A stretch of 64,000 nucleotides of DNA from Sphingobium chungbukense (GTDB lineage: Bacteria; Pseudomonadota; Alphaproteobacteria; Sphingomonadales; Sphingomonadaceae): NCBI RefSeq assembly GCF_001005725.1, contig NZ_LBIC01000001.1:372001-436000 (forward strand), given 5' to 3'. Of the stretch, positions 51,608 to 63,350 are shown one piece after another. Position 1 is the first letter of the stretch. Every line of letters starts with the position of its first letter. The notes under the pieces are model-generated. The model worked only from the letters and a program-made list of their open reading frames with translations, was not told the DNA's origin and ran no database searches. Made by a program: the position numbers and the translations under genes.

Positions 51608-52693
51608 TCAAAACCAGAAGCGGATACCGGCCACGAAGCTTGTCGACTCCACATCCTCGCCGGCCAGGCGCGCGAAGCGGGCCGTATCACCGATCCTCCG
51701 TTCCCAGGATAGGCCGACATAGGGCGCGAATTCCCGGCGCATCTCGTATCGCAGGCGTAACCCCAATTCGGCGGCCGATACGCCGGAACCGATCCGGCTT
51801 TCGGGGATGTCCTGCGCCGCAAAGGCGATCTCGGCTCTTGGCTGGAGGACGAGACGCTGGGTAATGCGTTGATCGTAATAGCCTTCGACGCGTGCGAGCA
51901 GATCACCCTTGTTGGAAACAAACAGCGCGGCATCGGTCTCGAACCAGTAAGGTGCCAGGCCCTCGACGCCGACGACGGCGTAGGTCCGGCCCGGACCGGA
52001 CCCGAAATCCTGACGGACGCCGATTTGGAGGTTCCAGTAAGGATCGATGGCGCGCGAATAGAGCGCCTGCATCTCGGCCGCGTCGATGTCCCGGCGGAAG
52101 CTGCCTTCGCCCTCGCTTTTCACGACGAACCTGTTGATGTCGCCACCGAACCAGCCTTCGCCCGCCCAGCGATAGCCATCACGGCCCTTGCGCGCCTGAT
52201 ATTCGGCGAGGTTGAACATCACCTGATGGTAGGTCATCCCGCCATGCGAGCTCATCAGCCGATCCTCGGCCTCGGCCATGGCGGTCGCGCCATAGAAGCG
52301 GTCGGCGCTGCGGTCGTGCGCGACCGGCGGAGGAGGTGCATCGCCCGCCGGAAGGTCGGTTCCGCTCGGCGCGGTCATGCCAGCATCAGCCTTGGAGGCT
52401 TGATGCTGCTCATGTCCTTCATGCGCCTTATCCGGGGGCGGCACGTCCATGCCCGGCATGTTGGACATGTCATGATCAGCATGGTCGCCTCGCGGCGCAG
52501 CAGGAGCCATGTGCTGCTTATGTTGAGGGGCGCCCGAAGGCGCAGGGTGTGGCTGGTGCGGCGCCGGTTTCGCATGCGGCTTGGCGGGCACCATCGGCAT
52601 GGTCATTCCCGGCATGTCCATGTCGTACGTCTGGGCTATGGCAGGAAGGCTCACTGCCAGGGACACGAGGCCGAGCAGAAACAGGCGTTTCAT
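51608..52693 (-). CDS. copB: copper resistance protein CopB (outer membrane)
   Basis: 361 residues: signal peptide 1-20, a Met/His-rich N-terminal region (about 24-105; MDMPGMTMPM, HADHDMSNMPGM), then the CopB beta-barrel (MTYHQVMFNLAEYQARKGRDGYRWAGEGWFGGDINRFVVKSEGEG; FVAGIRFWF C-terminal). The Met/His stretch should bind copper. Overlaps the multicopper oxidase stop by 4 bases. Confidence 0.93.
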   Translation of the reverse strand: MKRLFLLGLVSLAVSLPAIAQTYDMDMPGMTMPMVPAKPHAKPAPHQPHPAPSGAPQHKQHMAPAAPRGDHADHDMSNMPGMDVPPPDKAHEGHEQHQASKADAGMTAPSGTDLPAGDAPPPPVAHDRSADRFYGATAMAEAEDRLMSSHGGMTYHQVMFNLAEYQARKGRDGYRWAGEGWFGGDINRFVVKSEGEGSFRRDIDAAEMQALYSRAIDPYWNLQIGVRQDFGSGPGRTYAVVGVEGLAPYWFETDAALFVSNKGDLLARVEGYYDQRITQRLVLQPRAEIAFAAQDIPESRIGSGVSAAELGLRLRYEMRREFAPYVGLSWERRIGDTARFARLAGEDVESTSFVAGIRFWF

Positions 52694-54486
52694 GCCGGCT
52701 CTCCTTCCATCGGACGGACCTGGACGACACGCATCATTCCCGCCGCCATGTGGAAGAACATATGGCAATGGAAGGCCCAGTCGCCGGGGATCGCCGTCAC
52801 GTCCCAACTCACCTTGCCGCCGGGCAGGACATTGACCGTATGCTTGCGCGGACCATGATCGCCATGGCCGGTTACCAGCTCGAACAAATGCCCGTGCAGA
52901 TGAATGGGATGGGCCATCATCGTATCGTTGACGAGTGTCACCCGCACGCGCTCACCGGCGCGCATGGGGATCGGCTCATGCGCCTCGGACATGGTCTGCC
53001 CGTCCATGGACCACATGTAGCGTTCCATATTTCCGGTCAGATGCACCTCGATCTGGCGCGCGGGCGCCCTGACATCGGGGTTGCGGTCGAACGCCACCAG
53101 ATCGCGATAGACCAGAACCCTGTGACCCGCGTCGGCCAGCCCCTGGCCCGGCTCTCCCGTTCGATCGACCGGCATCGGCGCGATCGTCTGGACGCCGGGG
53201 CCAAGCCTCACCTGCGGCGCGTTGCGTGGATCGCGCATCCCCATGCTTCCGGCGCCGTGGTCGCCGGATGGCGGCGGGTTGTTCTGCGCATGTGCGGCCA
53301 TCATGCCGTGATCCATGCCAGGCATGCCCGCCATGTCATCCATTTGCCCCTTCGCTCCATGCGACATGGCGGACATGTCCATCCCCATATCCCTCATCGT
53401 GGCGACCGGCCGCGGCCGGAGCGGCGGAACGGGCGCGATCATGCCGGCGCGAGGCGCGAGCGTCGCGCGTGCCATGCCCGAGCGATCGACCGACTCGCCG
53501 ACGATGGAAAAGGCGCGATCTTCGGTCGGAGTGACGATCACGTCATAGGTCTCGCCGGGCGCGAACTGGAACTCGTCCACCTCGACGGGACGGACCGCCT
53601 GCCCATCGGCGTGGACGATCGTGAGTTTAAGGCCGGGAATGCGGACGTTGAAGATGGTCATACCGGCGGCATTGATGAACCGCAGCCGCACCCGCTCTCC
53701 CGGCCGGAACAGCGCGGTCCAGTTGTCCGCCGGCCCGTGGCCGTTGACGACATAGGTGAACACGGCGCCGGTCACGTCCGAGATGTCGGCCGGGTCCATG
53801 CGCATGGCGGCCCAGCGCAGGCGCTCCGCCAGCGGCTGGTCCTTGCCCTTGAGCAAGCCGGCGAGCGTCTGGCGCTGGCGGTTGAAGTAGCCGGGCTCCT
53901 GCTTGAGCTTCATGTAGATGCTGCGCGGGTGCATCTGGCTGTGGTCGGAGAGCATGATCACATGCTCCCGGTCGGCCTTGACCGGATCGTCGCCGGCGGG
54001 CGCGATGACGATCGGCCCGTAGAGACCCATCAGTTCCTGAAGGCCCGAGTGGCTATGATACCAATAGGTGCCCGCCTGAATGATCGGGAAGTCGTAAGTG
54101 AAGCTCGAACGCGCCTTGATGCCGGGGAAGGACAGGCCGGGCACGCCGTCCATCTGGGTCGGCAATATGAGGCCATGCCAGTGGAGCGAGGTCTCCTCAT
54201 CCAGATCGTTGCTGACGTGCAGGCGGACCGTCTGCCCTTCGCGCAGGCGCAGCAGCGGCGCCGGCACGGTGCCGTTGATGCCGATCGCAGCCGCCCGCCG
54301 ACCGTCGACGATCAGGCTCCGGCCGGCAATCCGCAACGAGATATCTTCCCCGCCCAGTTCGGGAATGGCCGCTGTCGTTCCGGCGGAGACCGGCTGCGCC
54401 CAGGCAGGAAGCCAACCAGAAAGCGCGGCAGCGCCCGTGGCACTCGCGGCCTGCAGGAAGCGGCGACGGTCGAGAGGCAAGTTCAT
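52690..54486 (-). CDS. copA: copper resistance multicopper oxidase CopA
   Basis: 598 residues: Tat signal (DRRRFLQAASATGAAALSGW), copper motifs HWHG at 102-105, YHSHSG at 143-148, HPIHLHGH at 526-533, and HCHMFFHMAAGM from 573. A Met-rich loop (about 364-403; MGMDMSAMSHG, MAGMPGMDHGMM) is typical of CopA/PcoA periplasmic Cu(I) oxidases. 22 bases after the regulator gene. Confidence 0.95.
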   Translation of the reverse strand: MNLPLDRRRFLQAASATGAAALSGWLPAWAQPVSAGTTAAIPELGGEDISLRIAGRSLIVDGRRAAAIGINGTVPAPLLRLREGQTVRLHVSNDLDEETSLHWHGLILPTQMDGVPGLSFPGIKARSSFTYDFPIIQAGTYWYHSHSGLQELMGLYGPIVIAPAGDDPVKADREHVIMLSDHSQMHPRSIYMKLKQEPGYFNRQRQTLAGLLKGKDQPLAERLRWAAMRMDPADISDVTGAVFTYVVNGHGPADNWTALFRPGERVRLRFINAAGMTIFNVRIPGLKLTIVHADGQAVRPVEVDEFQFAPGETYDVIVTPTEDRAFSIVGESVDRSGMARATLAPRAGMIAPVPPLRPRPVATMRDMGMDMSAMSHGAKGQMDDMAGMPGMDHGMMAAHAQNNPPPSGDHGAGSMGMRDPRNAPQVRLGPGVQTIAPMPVDRTGEPGQGLADAGHRVLVYRDLVAFDRNPDVRAPARQIEVHLTGNMERYMWSMDGQTMSEAHEPIPMRAGERVRVTLVNDTMMAHPIHLHGHLFELVTGHGDHGPRKHTVNVLPGGKVSWDVTAIPGDWAFHCHMFFHMAAGMMRVVQVRPMEGEPA

Positions 54487-54508
54487 CGAAAGTCCTTCGG
54501 TGCGTTTA

Positions 54509-54943
54509 TCAACTGCCGTGACGCTCCTTACCGGAGGTGCGGCCGATCACGGTGTCGCCATGCGAGATGCCCTCCAGGATCGGGCAATCGGGGCGATGGT
54601 CCCCATGGCAGGCGTCGGCGAGATAGAGAAGGGACTGGCGCATGGCTTCCAGCGCCTTCGCTTTCCGATCCAGCTCTTCCGCCCTCGCGAGGGCCAGCGC
54701 CTTCACCTCGGAACTGGCGCGATGGGTGTTCGACCAGAGCGCGAGCAGCGTGCCGATCTCCTCGATCGGAAAGCCGAGGTCGCGGGCATTGGCGATGAAG
54801 CGCAGCCGGTTGACGTCGGCGTCGGAATAATCGCGATAGCCGCTGTCGCGCCGTGGCGCCTGCGGCACCAGGCCGATCTTCTCATAATGGCGGATCATGC
54901 GCTCGGACACGCCGCTCGCCTTGGAAGCCTGTCCGATATTCAT
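54509..54943 (-). CDS. cueR: MerR-family copper regulator (CueR-like)
   Basis: 144 residues: [29 protein letters not shown], wing, dimer helix, and the metal loop C112-x7-C120 that marks Cu(I)-sensing CueR. It lies inside the operon it should control, overlapping the ATPase stop by 4 bases, instead of being divergent. Binding site predicted at 57321-57341. Confidence 0.9.
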   Translation of the reverse strand: MNIGQASKASGVSERMIRHYEKIGLVPQAPRRDSGYRDYSDADVNRLRFIANARDLGFPIEEIGTLLALWSNTHRASSEVKALALARAEELDRKAKALEAMRQSLLYLADACHGDHRPDCPILEGISHGDTVIGRTSGKERHGS

Positions 54944-57291
54944 AATGACTGCCTGTTGAGCCTGAGCGCGTTGGTGACGACGCTGACGGAGGACAAAGCC
55001 ATCGCGGCGGCGGCGATCATCGGGGAGAGCAGGATACCGAACAGCGGGTAGAGCAGGCCGGCCGCGACCGGTATCCCCGCCGCGTTGTAGATGAAAGCGA
55101 AAACCAGGTTCTGGCGGATATTGGACATGGTCGCCTGCGACAAACGCCGCGCCCGGACGATGCCGTTGAGGTCGCCCTTGAGCAAGGTGACGCCCGCGCT
55201 CTCGATCGCCACGTCGGTGCCCGAACCCATGGCAATGCCCACATCGGCGGCAGCCAGAGCCGGCGCGTCGTTGACGCCGTCCCCGGCCATCGCCACGACC
55301 CGGCCCTCCTTCTTGAACTTCGCGACGACCGCACTCTTCTGGTCGGGCAGGACTTCGGCCTCGACTTCCTCGATCCCCAGCTTCGCCGCGACCGCCTCGG
55401 CCGTCGTCCGATTGTCGCCCGTCAGCATGACGACCCGGATGCCTTCCTCACGCAGCGCCGCAAGCGCCTGGGGCGTCGTTTCCTTGACCGGATCGGCGAT
55501 CGCGAAGGCGCCCGCGACTTTGCCGTCGACACCGATGAAAATGGCGGTGGCGCCCGTGCGGCGAAGGTCATCCGCCTGCGCGCTCAGTTCAGAGGTGTCG
55601 ATCCCCTGATCCTTGAGGAACACAGCGTTCCCCAGCACGATCCGCTTGCCGTCGACGGTGCCTGATGCGCCCCGTCCGGTGGGCGAGTCGAAGTCGGTGA
55701 CCTCAGGCGGGTCGATCTGCCGCGCCTTGGCGGCCTCGACGATGGCGAGCGCGAGCGGATGCTCCGATGCGCGCTCCACCGCCGCCGCCAGCCGCAGGAT
55801 TGCCGCTTCATCGGCGCCGGTTGCGGGCACGATCCCGGTCACGGCGGGACGCCCTTCGGTGAGGGTGCCGGTCTTGTCGACGACCAGCGTGTCGACCTTC
55901 TCCATATGCTCCAGCACTTCGGCATTCTTGATCAGCACGCCGAGACCCGCGCCGCGCCCGACGCCGACCATGATCGACATCGGCGTCGCGAGACCCAGGG
56001 CGCAGGGGCATGCGATGATCAGCACCGCCACGGCCGCGACCAGGCCATAGGCGAAGCGCGGCTCCGGACCCCAGATGCCCCAGCCGACGAAGGCGAGCAT
56101 GGCGATGCCGATGACGACGGGCACGAACCAGCCCGAGACCCGATCGGCCATGCGTTGGATCGGCGCGCGTGACCGCTGGGCCTCGGCCACCATCTGGACG
56201 ATGCGGGCCAGCATCGTATCGCGCCCGACCTTCTCGGCGACGATCACGAGCCCGCCGGTCTGGTTGAGCGTGCCGCCGATCAGCTTGTCGCCCGCCGCCT
56301 TGGTGACCGGCATCGATTCCCCCGTCACCATCGACTCGTCGAGCGAGGAACGGCCATCGGCGACGACGGCATCGACCGGCACTTTCTCGCCGGGGCGGAC
56401 GCGCAATCGGTCTCCGACGGCGACCAGATCCATGCCGATCTCTTCGTCGGTGCCGTCCGGCCTGATCCGGCGCGCGGTCCTGGGGGCGAGATTGAGCAGC
56501 GCCTTGATCGCGCCCGAGGTGCGCTCACGCGCGCGAAGCTCCAGCACCTGCCCCAGCAGGACCAGCACCGTGATCACTGCGGCGGCCTCGAAATAGATGG
56601 CGACGCTGCCGTCGGCTCCCCGGAAAGCGGGCGGGAACATACCGGGCGCAAGCGCCGCGACCATGCTGTAGGCCCAGGCGACCCCGGTGCCCATCGCGAT
56701 CAGCGTGAACATGTTGAGGTTGCCGCTCTTGAGCGATGCCCAGCCGCGCTCGAAGAACGGCCAGCCCGCCCACAACAGCACGGGCGTTGCCAGCACCAGC
56801 TGGATCCAGGTCGAGACCCTCATCGGCACGAGGTGGTGGAGAGCAGGGAAGATGTGCCCGCCCATCTCCAGCAGGAACACCGGCAGAGCGAGCAAGAGCC
56901 CGATCCAGAAGCGGCGAGACATGTCGCGCAGTTCGGGACTCGGTCCGGTTTCGGCCGTGACCGTGGCAGGCTCCAGCGCCATCCCGCAGATCGGGCAGGC
57001 GCCCGGATGATCCTGACGGATTTCGGGATGCATCGGGCAGGTCCAGATCGTCCCTGCGGGAACATCCCCCTGCGGCGCAGGGGGACCGAGATAGCGCTCG
57101 GGATCGGAGACGAATTGGGATCGGCAGCCGGCGCCGCAGAAGTGGTAGGTCACCCTGGCATGACCCGCATGGTGGGGCGTCCTTACCGGATCGACCGACA
57201 TCCCACAGACGGGATCCTTGGCCTGAGTCCCGTCCGAGGCCTGAGTCCCGTCGGAAACATCCGCCTTATCATGATGATGTTCATGCGCCAT
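54940..57291 (-). CDS. copper-translocating P1B-type ATPase
   Basis: 783 residues: His-rich start, a YHS-type metal domain (about 25-68, [16 protein letters not shown]), a heavy-metal-binding CPMHPE/CPICGM domain (about 80-108), eight membrane helices, TGES at 323-326, CPC at 428-430, DKTGT at 472-476, and [10 protein letters not shown]. No GMTCxxC HMA domain. Residues 13-24 are a perfect tandem duplication [17 protein letters not shown] before the ATG at 57291. Exports Cu(I) from the cytoplasm; often also called CopA. Confidence 0.95.
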   Translation of the reverse strand: MAHEHHHDKADVSDGTQASDGTQAKDPVCGMSVDPVRTPHHAGHARVTYHFCGAGCRSQFVSDPERYLGPPAPQGDVPAGTIWTCPMHPEIRQDHPGACPICGMALEPATVTAETGPSPELRDMSRRFWIGLLLALPVFLLEMGGHIFPALHHLVPMRVSTWIQLVLATPVLLWAGWPFFERGWASLKSGNLNMFTLIAMGTGVAWAYSMVAALAPGMFPPAFRGADGSVAIYFEAAAVITVLVLLGQVLELRARERTSGAIKALLNLAPRTARRIRPDGTDEEIGMDLVAVGDRLRVRPGEKVPVDAVVADGRSSLDESMVTGESMPVTKAAGDKLIGGTLNQTGGLVIVAEKVGRDTMLARIVQMVAEAQRSRAPIQRMADRVSGWFVPVVIGIAMLAFVGWGIWGPEPRFAYGLVAAVAVLIIACPCALGLATPMSIMVGVGRGAGLGVLIKNAEVLEHMEKVDTLVVDKTGTLTEGRPAVTGIVPATGADEAAILRLAAAVERASEHPLALAIVEAAKARQIDPPEVTDFDSPTGRGASGTVDGKRIVLGNAVFLKDQGIDTSELSAQADDLRRTGATAIFIGVDGKVAGAFAIADPVKETTPQALAALREEGIRVVMLTGDNRTTAEAVAAKLGIEEVEAEVLPDQKSAVVAKFKKEGRVVAMAGDGVNDAPALAAADVGIAMGSGTDVAIESAGVTLLKGDLNGIVRARRLSQATMSNIRQNLVFAFIYNAAGIPVAAGLLYPLFGILLSPMIAAAAMALSSVSVVTNALRLNRQSL

Positions 57292-57320
57292 CGAACAGCT
57301 CCTGTGGGCTGAACTTGTGC

Positions 57321-57341
57321 ACCCTGACATAGTGTCAAGGT
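57321..57341 (-). promoter_or_regulatory. CueR/MerR-type operator-promoter of the copper operon
   Basis: A perfect 9-bp dyad ACCTTGACA-CTA-TGTCAGGGT (minus strand), allowing the central T/G pair, lies 30 bases before the ATPase start. TTGACC just upstream overlaps it as a -35, as expected for a MerR-type long-spacer promoter. Confidence 0.75.
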
Positions 57342-57701
57342 CAAGGGCGCAATGTCACTGTTCGACCCGCTTCGACCCAAACCGTCGGGAAATGGCATGC
57401 CGTCCCCACGCAAAGCTCTCGACCAGGCCGAGGAAGAAGCTCCACCAGCTTATGCGTTGGAAGCCGGGCAGGAGAATCGAGAGTGGGGCATGGCTGATCG
57501 GCAGTCCCGGGAAAGCAGATGGGGCAGGAATCCGAACAACGGATTTTTCGTGAGATTTTCTCCGACGCAACGGGAAATAGAAGGAGGTACTACCGCGCTT
57601 GTCCTGGCCCAGCGGGGCCGGCCATGCGGGCGCCGTTGACGCCCACAGCCGGCGGCCAAAACACCAATCGCTCCCGCCGGACCACTGCAACAGCCAGCTT
57701 C
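57342..57701. other. intergenic region between copper operon and thiC
   Basis: No supportable gene. Both strands have short open frames (for example 57352-57639 plus, 57355-57705 minus), but none has a recognisable domain or ribosome site. Weak GGGCG/CGCCC inverted repeat near 57628-57646 could be the thiC 3' end. It may be remnant DNA at the edge of the copper operon. Confidence 0.45.
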
Positions 57702-59980
<2,279 letters not shown>

Positions 59981-60048
59981 ATATGCCGTCCTCCTCTTAC
60001 GCTCATGGACGGAGGACGGGCGCGGGTTGCTTCATCTGAACAAGCCCT

Positions 60049-60141
60049 TCCCTCCCTACGCCGGTCTTATCCGGATCAGGTTCAGCGGGTCGCGGCCACA
60101 TCAGCCGCCTCTCAACCGTCTGTGGACGGTCCCCCGGGGAT
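60049..60141 (-). promoter_or_regulatory. TPP (THI-box) riboswitch
   Basis: On the minus strand: CCCCGGGGGACCG (P1/P2 5' side), TTGAGAGG (the CUGAGA-type pyrimidine pocket), ACCTGATCCGGATAAGACC and GGCGTAGGGAGGG (pyrophosphate helices). All parts are in the right order. It controls the membrane gene and thiC downstream. Confidence 0.92.
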
Positions 60142-60230
60142 CGCTTCCGCATGTAGCCGATGCGATGCAGGAACGGAAGCCCCTTCGCCACGCTGGACAG
60201 AGCGCCACGCTTTCCGCTTTTATATCGGTC

Positions 60231-60527
60231 ATGAAGCATCTCGACCTGTCCACCAAAGAGGGCCGCAAGGCGCATCGGCATGAACTGCGCATGATTGCGG
60301 TGCGGCCACGCCGCTGGGGTCTGTGGCTGCTCACGGCGGGATTCCTGCTGTTGCTGACCCCCTCGGCGCTGGATGTACACAGCCTGTTCGGGCTTTGGCC
60401 ACCGATGCTGGGGACATTGTGCATCATCCTGGGCGTAGCCTTGCTGGGCGCGAGCGTGGTGCTGAAACGGCGCTATATGCGGCAGCGAATGGCGGGGCAG
60501 GCGATGGTCGGGCGGATCAAGGGATAG
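60231..60527 (+). CDS. small two-helix membrane protein, unknown
   Basis: 98 residues: basic N-terminus (KEGRKAHRHELRMIAVRPRRW), two membrane helices (about 29-46 and 56-77), and a basic tail. Divergent from the riboswitch operon and convergent with the P450 gene, overlapping its 3' end by 11 bases. The ATG at 60231 has only a weak ribosome site. Function unknown. Confidence 0.6.
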   Translation: MKHLDLSTKEGRKAHRHELRMIAVRPRRWGLWLLTAGFLLLLTPSALDVHSLFGLWPPMLGTLCIILGVALLGASVVLKRRYMRQRMAGQAMVGRIKG

Positions 60528-61911
60528 GGCGTGACGAAAGGAGGGAAGCGGCCTCGAACATCAGCTTCATCCCTTTTCGCGGCCGGATGGTCAGGCGGCT
60601 GATCGGTTCGGGCTTGAAACCTTGCGGCACCGACAGACGATAGCGGCGCACGACGCTGGCGATCACCGTCATCACCTCCTGCTGGGCGAAACCGGCGCCC
60701 ACGCAGACGCGGGGGCCGCGGCCGAAGGGGAACCAGGCCTGTTTCACCATGTCCGCATTGGCGGGGTCTTCGAAGCGTTGGGGGTCGAAGCTATGGGGGC
60801 AGGCCCAATTGTCCTTGTTACGCTGCGTCAGCCAGGGAGCGACGACCAGCATGGCGCCTTCCTCCAACTGCTTGTCGCGCATCGGCATGGGACATGTGAC
60901 TTCGCGCGGAAAGAAGGCAACCGGAGGGTAAAGACGCAGCGTTTCGCGGAAGATGTTGCGGATGGCGTCCATGTCCTTGAGCATCGCGGCCTCCAACGGC
61001 ACGCTTCCGGCGATTTCCGTCACCTCGGCGCGGGCGGCGGTCTGGACATGGACGCATTCGGCCAGCATGTAGAGCGCCCAGGTCATGGTGCTGGCCGATG
61101 TCTCATGGCCCGCGAGGAAGACCGTCGACACCTGGTCCATCACCTGTTGCAAGGTGAAGGGTTCGCCGGTTTCGGGATGCCTGGCCTCGATCAGGGACTG
61201 GAGGATGTCCTTGTGCGGCGCCTCGCCATGCTGGTGGAAAGCAGCGTAGCGTGCCTCGACGATGGGCCGGAAAACATCGTGAATCGCCTTGGCAGGTTTC
61301 AGGGACCGCTTCTCGAACCAGCGGGCCGGAAAACCGTAGAGACGAAGCATCGAGGCGCTATGGGCGAGGCGCTGGAACTTGCCGAAGGCGGTGTGGATGA
61401 TGTTGGAGCGCCGCTCATCCAACGCTTCGGAGAAGAGCGTGCGGAAGATGATGTCGGCCGCCACATGGGTCATCATGGGATCGATGTCGACCGGCTTGGC
61501 TTTGTCCGCCGCGTCCAGGCGAGCGAGCAGGTCGTCGGCGGCCGCCACCATCAGCGGCATGGAGCGATGAAGCGCTGTGTGGGCGAAGGCCGGGTTCACC
61601 ATGGCGCGCTGGCTTTCCCAATCCTCGCCATTGGCGGAGAAGACCGAATTGCCGATCAGCGGCGAAAGATTGCGCACCAGTTCGCGATGCTTGGGATAGG
61701 CGGTGCCCCCACGCAATATCTGGTCCACCAGCGGCAGTTCATTGGCGATATACATGGTCTGGCCGGGCATGCGGATTTCGCCCAGCTTCATTGTATAGCT
61801 CTTTTCGAACAGCACATGAATCCAGCTATGCCAGCCGCGCAGGAAGCGCTTTGCAAGGCCGCGCTTGGTGCGGGGCGGTTCGGGGTAAGGCGGGGTAAAG
61901 GGCGGCGTCAC
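60517..61911 (-). CDS. cytochrome P450
   Basis: 464 residues: oxygen-binding helix AGHETS at 267-272, E323-T-L-R326, and the haem loop FPFGRGPRVCVG with ligand Cys403. Soluble, no N-terminal membrane anchor. Its substrate cannot be told from sequence. The ATG overlaps the stop of the upstream hydrolase-like gene by 4 bases, so the two are translated together. Confidence 0.94.
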   Translation of the reverse strand: MTPPFTPPYPEPPRTKRGLAKRFLRGWHSWIHVLFEKSYTMKLGEIRMPGQTMYIANELPLVDQILRGGTAYPKHRELVRNLSPLIGNSVFSANGEDWESQRAMVNPAFAHTALHRSMPLMVAAADDLLARLDAADKAKPVDIDPMMTHVAADIIFRTLFSEALDERRSNIIHTAFGKFQRLAHSASMLRLYGFPARWFEKRSLKPAKAIHDVFRPIVEARYAAFHQHGEAPHKDILQSLIEARHPETGEPFTLQQVMDQVSTVFLAGHETSASTMTWALYMLAECVHVQTAARAEVTEIAGSVPLEAAMLKDMDAIRNIFRETLRLYPPVAFFPREVTCPMPMRDKQLEEGAMLVVAPWLTQRNKDNWACPHSFDPQRFEDPANADMVKQAWFPFGRGPRVCVGAGFAQQEVMTVIASVVRRYRLSVPQGFKPEPISRLTIRPRKGMKLMFEAASLLSSRPIP

Positions 61912-63029
61912 GGGATCATCCTGAATGCGGCTATCGCTTCGTCGATGGTGCGGCGACCGGCGGTCAGGCTGACATAGTCCACCGGCGAGAGGCGGTCGCC
62001 CACGCGCAGATAGTCGAAATGCGCCTCATATTTGTTCGACCAGCCGCTATGGTAATTTTCCGGATCGTAGAAGAGGTGGAAGCGCGGCGAGAGCAGGTCG
62101 ACGCGGGCGGCGCATCGATCCGAGACAAGGCGGATCGGGTGGACATCATAATAGGCCGCGCCGTCCGGCGGGGCGGAGAAGTCGACGAGGCGGAAGGGCT
62201 TGTCGTCCAGTGCCTTGAGGTCGGCATGATACCAGCGCGCGTCCTTGCGCAGCGCGATGACGGGGACGACCTGCCCCAATGTCAGGACGGTGAAATTGTC
62301 GGGCAGCGTGCCGCGTAGTTCGAGGATGCGACGCAGGACGCTCATCGCATAGATGGTGCCGTTGCTGTGGGAAGCGAAGATGACCTCATCATAGGGGCCA
62401 TCCATTTCCTCGACAATGCGGGCGGCGAACTGGTCGAGGCGCTCGTCCATCTCCGCGCCGGGGCCGTCGGCGGCGACCGAGTGGTTATAATACATGAAGC
62501 GCAGCAGCCAGGGCACTATCAGCTTGTTGAGCAGGCGACCGGAAAGGAGCGCGCTGATGGCGATGCCGATGAGCGCGCTCGCCCAGAAGGGAAGCAGCAG
62601 CGAGAGCAGCAGCGTGGGGATCAGCGCGAGGGCGAGCGGGATGAGGACCGCCAGCAGCGGCGGGTAGAGGATGGTGATGACCGGGCCTTGCCGCAGTTTC
62701 CGCATGCGCAGGAACTGCATGTGCCGGGCATGGGCGCTGTAGGTGGCGATGGAGCGCCAGGCCAGAGCCAGGGGATTGCGTATCCACACCTTGCCGACCA
62801 GATCCTCCCAGCGAAGGAATTCATAGTCGGTTTCGACGCCCGCGCTGTGGTTGGTGACGGTCCAGAGAGCGGAGGAAGCAGGGCCGGAACGGCGGGCGCT
62901 GACCTCCACCCGCTCGCCCGACAGGCGCGCGTAATTTTCCGCCTGCTCGCGATACATCTGGTGGTAGAAACGCACCCCGCGCGGGTCGAAGCCGCCAAGG
63001 TAGAAGAGTTTGCGCTTGAACTTTTCCAT
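61908..63029 (-). CDS. membrane-anchored serine-hydrolase-like protein, unknown
   Basis: 373 residues. A two-helix membrane segment (about 117-162) follows a 115-residue cytoplasmic start; then YDEVIFASHSNGTIYAMSVLRR holds a lipase-like S220-H-S222-N-G nucleophile elbow. Late residues DLLSPRFHLFYDPENYHSGWSNKYEAHFDYLRVG could provide acid/His. AGGGGCC precedes the ATG at 63029. Probably an alpha/beta hydrolase; substrate unknown. Confidence 0.75.
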   Translation of the reverse strand: MEKFKRKLFYLGGFDPRGVRFYHQMYREQAENYARLSGERVEVSARRSGPASSALWTVTNHSAGVETDYEFLRWEDLVGKVWIRNPLALAWRSIATYSAHARHMQFLRMRKLRQGPVITILYPPLLAVLIPLALALIPTLLLSLLLPFWASALIGIAISALLSGRLLNKLIVPWLLRFMYYNHSVAADGPGAEMDERLDQFAARIVEEMDGPYDEVIFASHSNGTIYAMSVLRRILELRGTLPDNFTVLTLGQVVPVIALRKDARWYHADLKALDDKPFRLVDFSAPPDGAAYYDVHPIRLVSDRCAARVDLLSPRFHLFYDPENYHSGWSNKYEAHFDYLRVGDRLSPVDYVSLTAGRRTIDEAIAAFRMIP

Positions 63030-63051
63030 GGCCCCTGTTCCACATCGGGCC

Positions 63052-63345
63052 ATGACGACACCCGAACGCGACTACTGCTATTTCATAGACCACCGCAAAT
63101 ACAACCGAAACATCGGTTGTCGGCGCCATGACAATGCCTATGGCATCAATGGCGGCGGCAGCGAGCGGGATCGGTGGCGGGCGGACTTCGCCTTCTATCG
63201 CCACATGAAGGGGGAAGGCGATCCGATGGCGCTGCCTTCACTGCTGGCATGCCTCGTTTTCGGCTGGTTCTGCTGGAATTATCATGAGGGCAAGGGGCTG
63301 TGGCGGGGGCAACTCTTGCGCCGCTTCGTGAAAGCGCCGAAGTGA
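63052..63345 (+). CDS. small phospholipase-A2-like protein
   Basis: 97 residues. [12 protein letters not shown] holds C23, H26, D27 and Y30 of the PLA2-type C-x2-HD-x2-Y active site, with D45 in [10 protein letters not shown] as the possible partner Asp. A hydrophobic helix (about 60-77) anchors the C-terminal part. No signal peptide. Divergent from the hydrolase gene (22 bases between starts). 5 bases before kdsA. Confidence 0.65.
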   Translation: MTTPERDYCYFIDHRKYNRNIGCRRHDNAYGINGGGSERDRWRADFAFYRHMKGEGDPMALPSLLACLVFGWFCWNYHEGKGLWRGQLLRRFVKAPK

Positions 63346-63350
63346 TCGGC

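Noticed and set aside
52336..54798. 820-codon open frame on the plus strand
   Set aside because: Antisense to copB, copA and cueR with intact copper motifs on the other strand.
57352..57639. Possible small gene on the plus strand between the copper operon and thiC
   Set aside because: No ribosome site, no domain, Arg/Gly-rich composition; alternative frames on the other strand look equally random.
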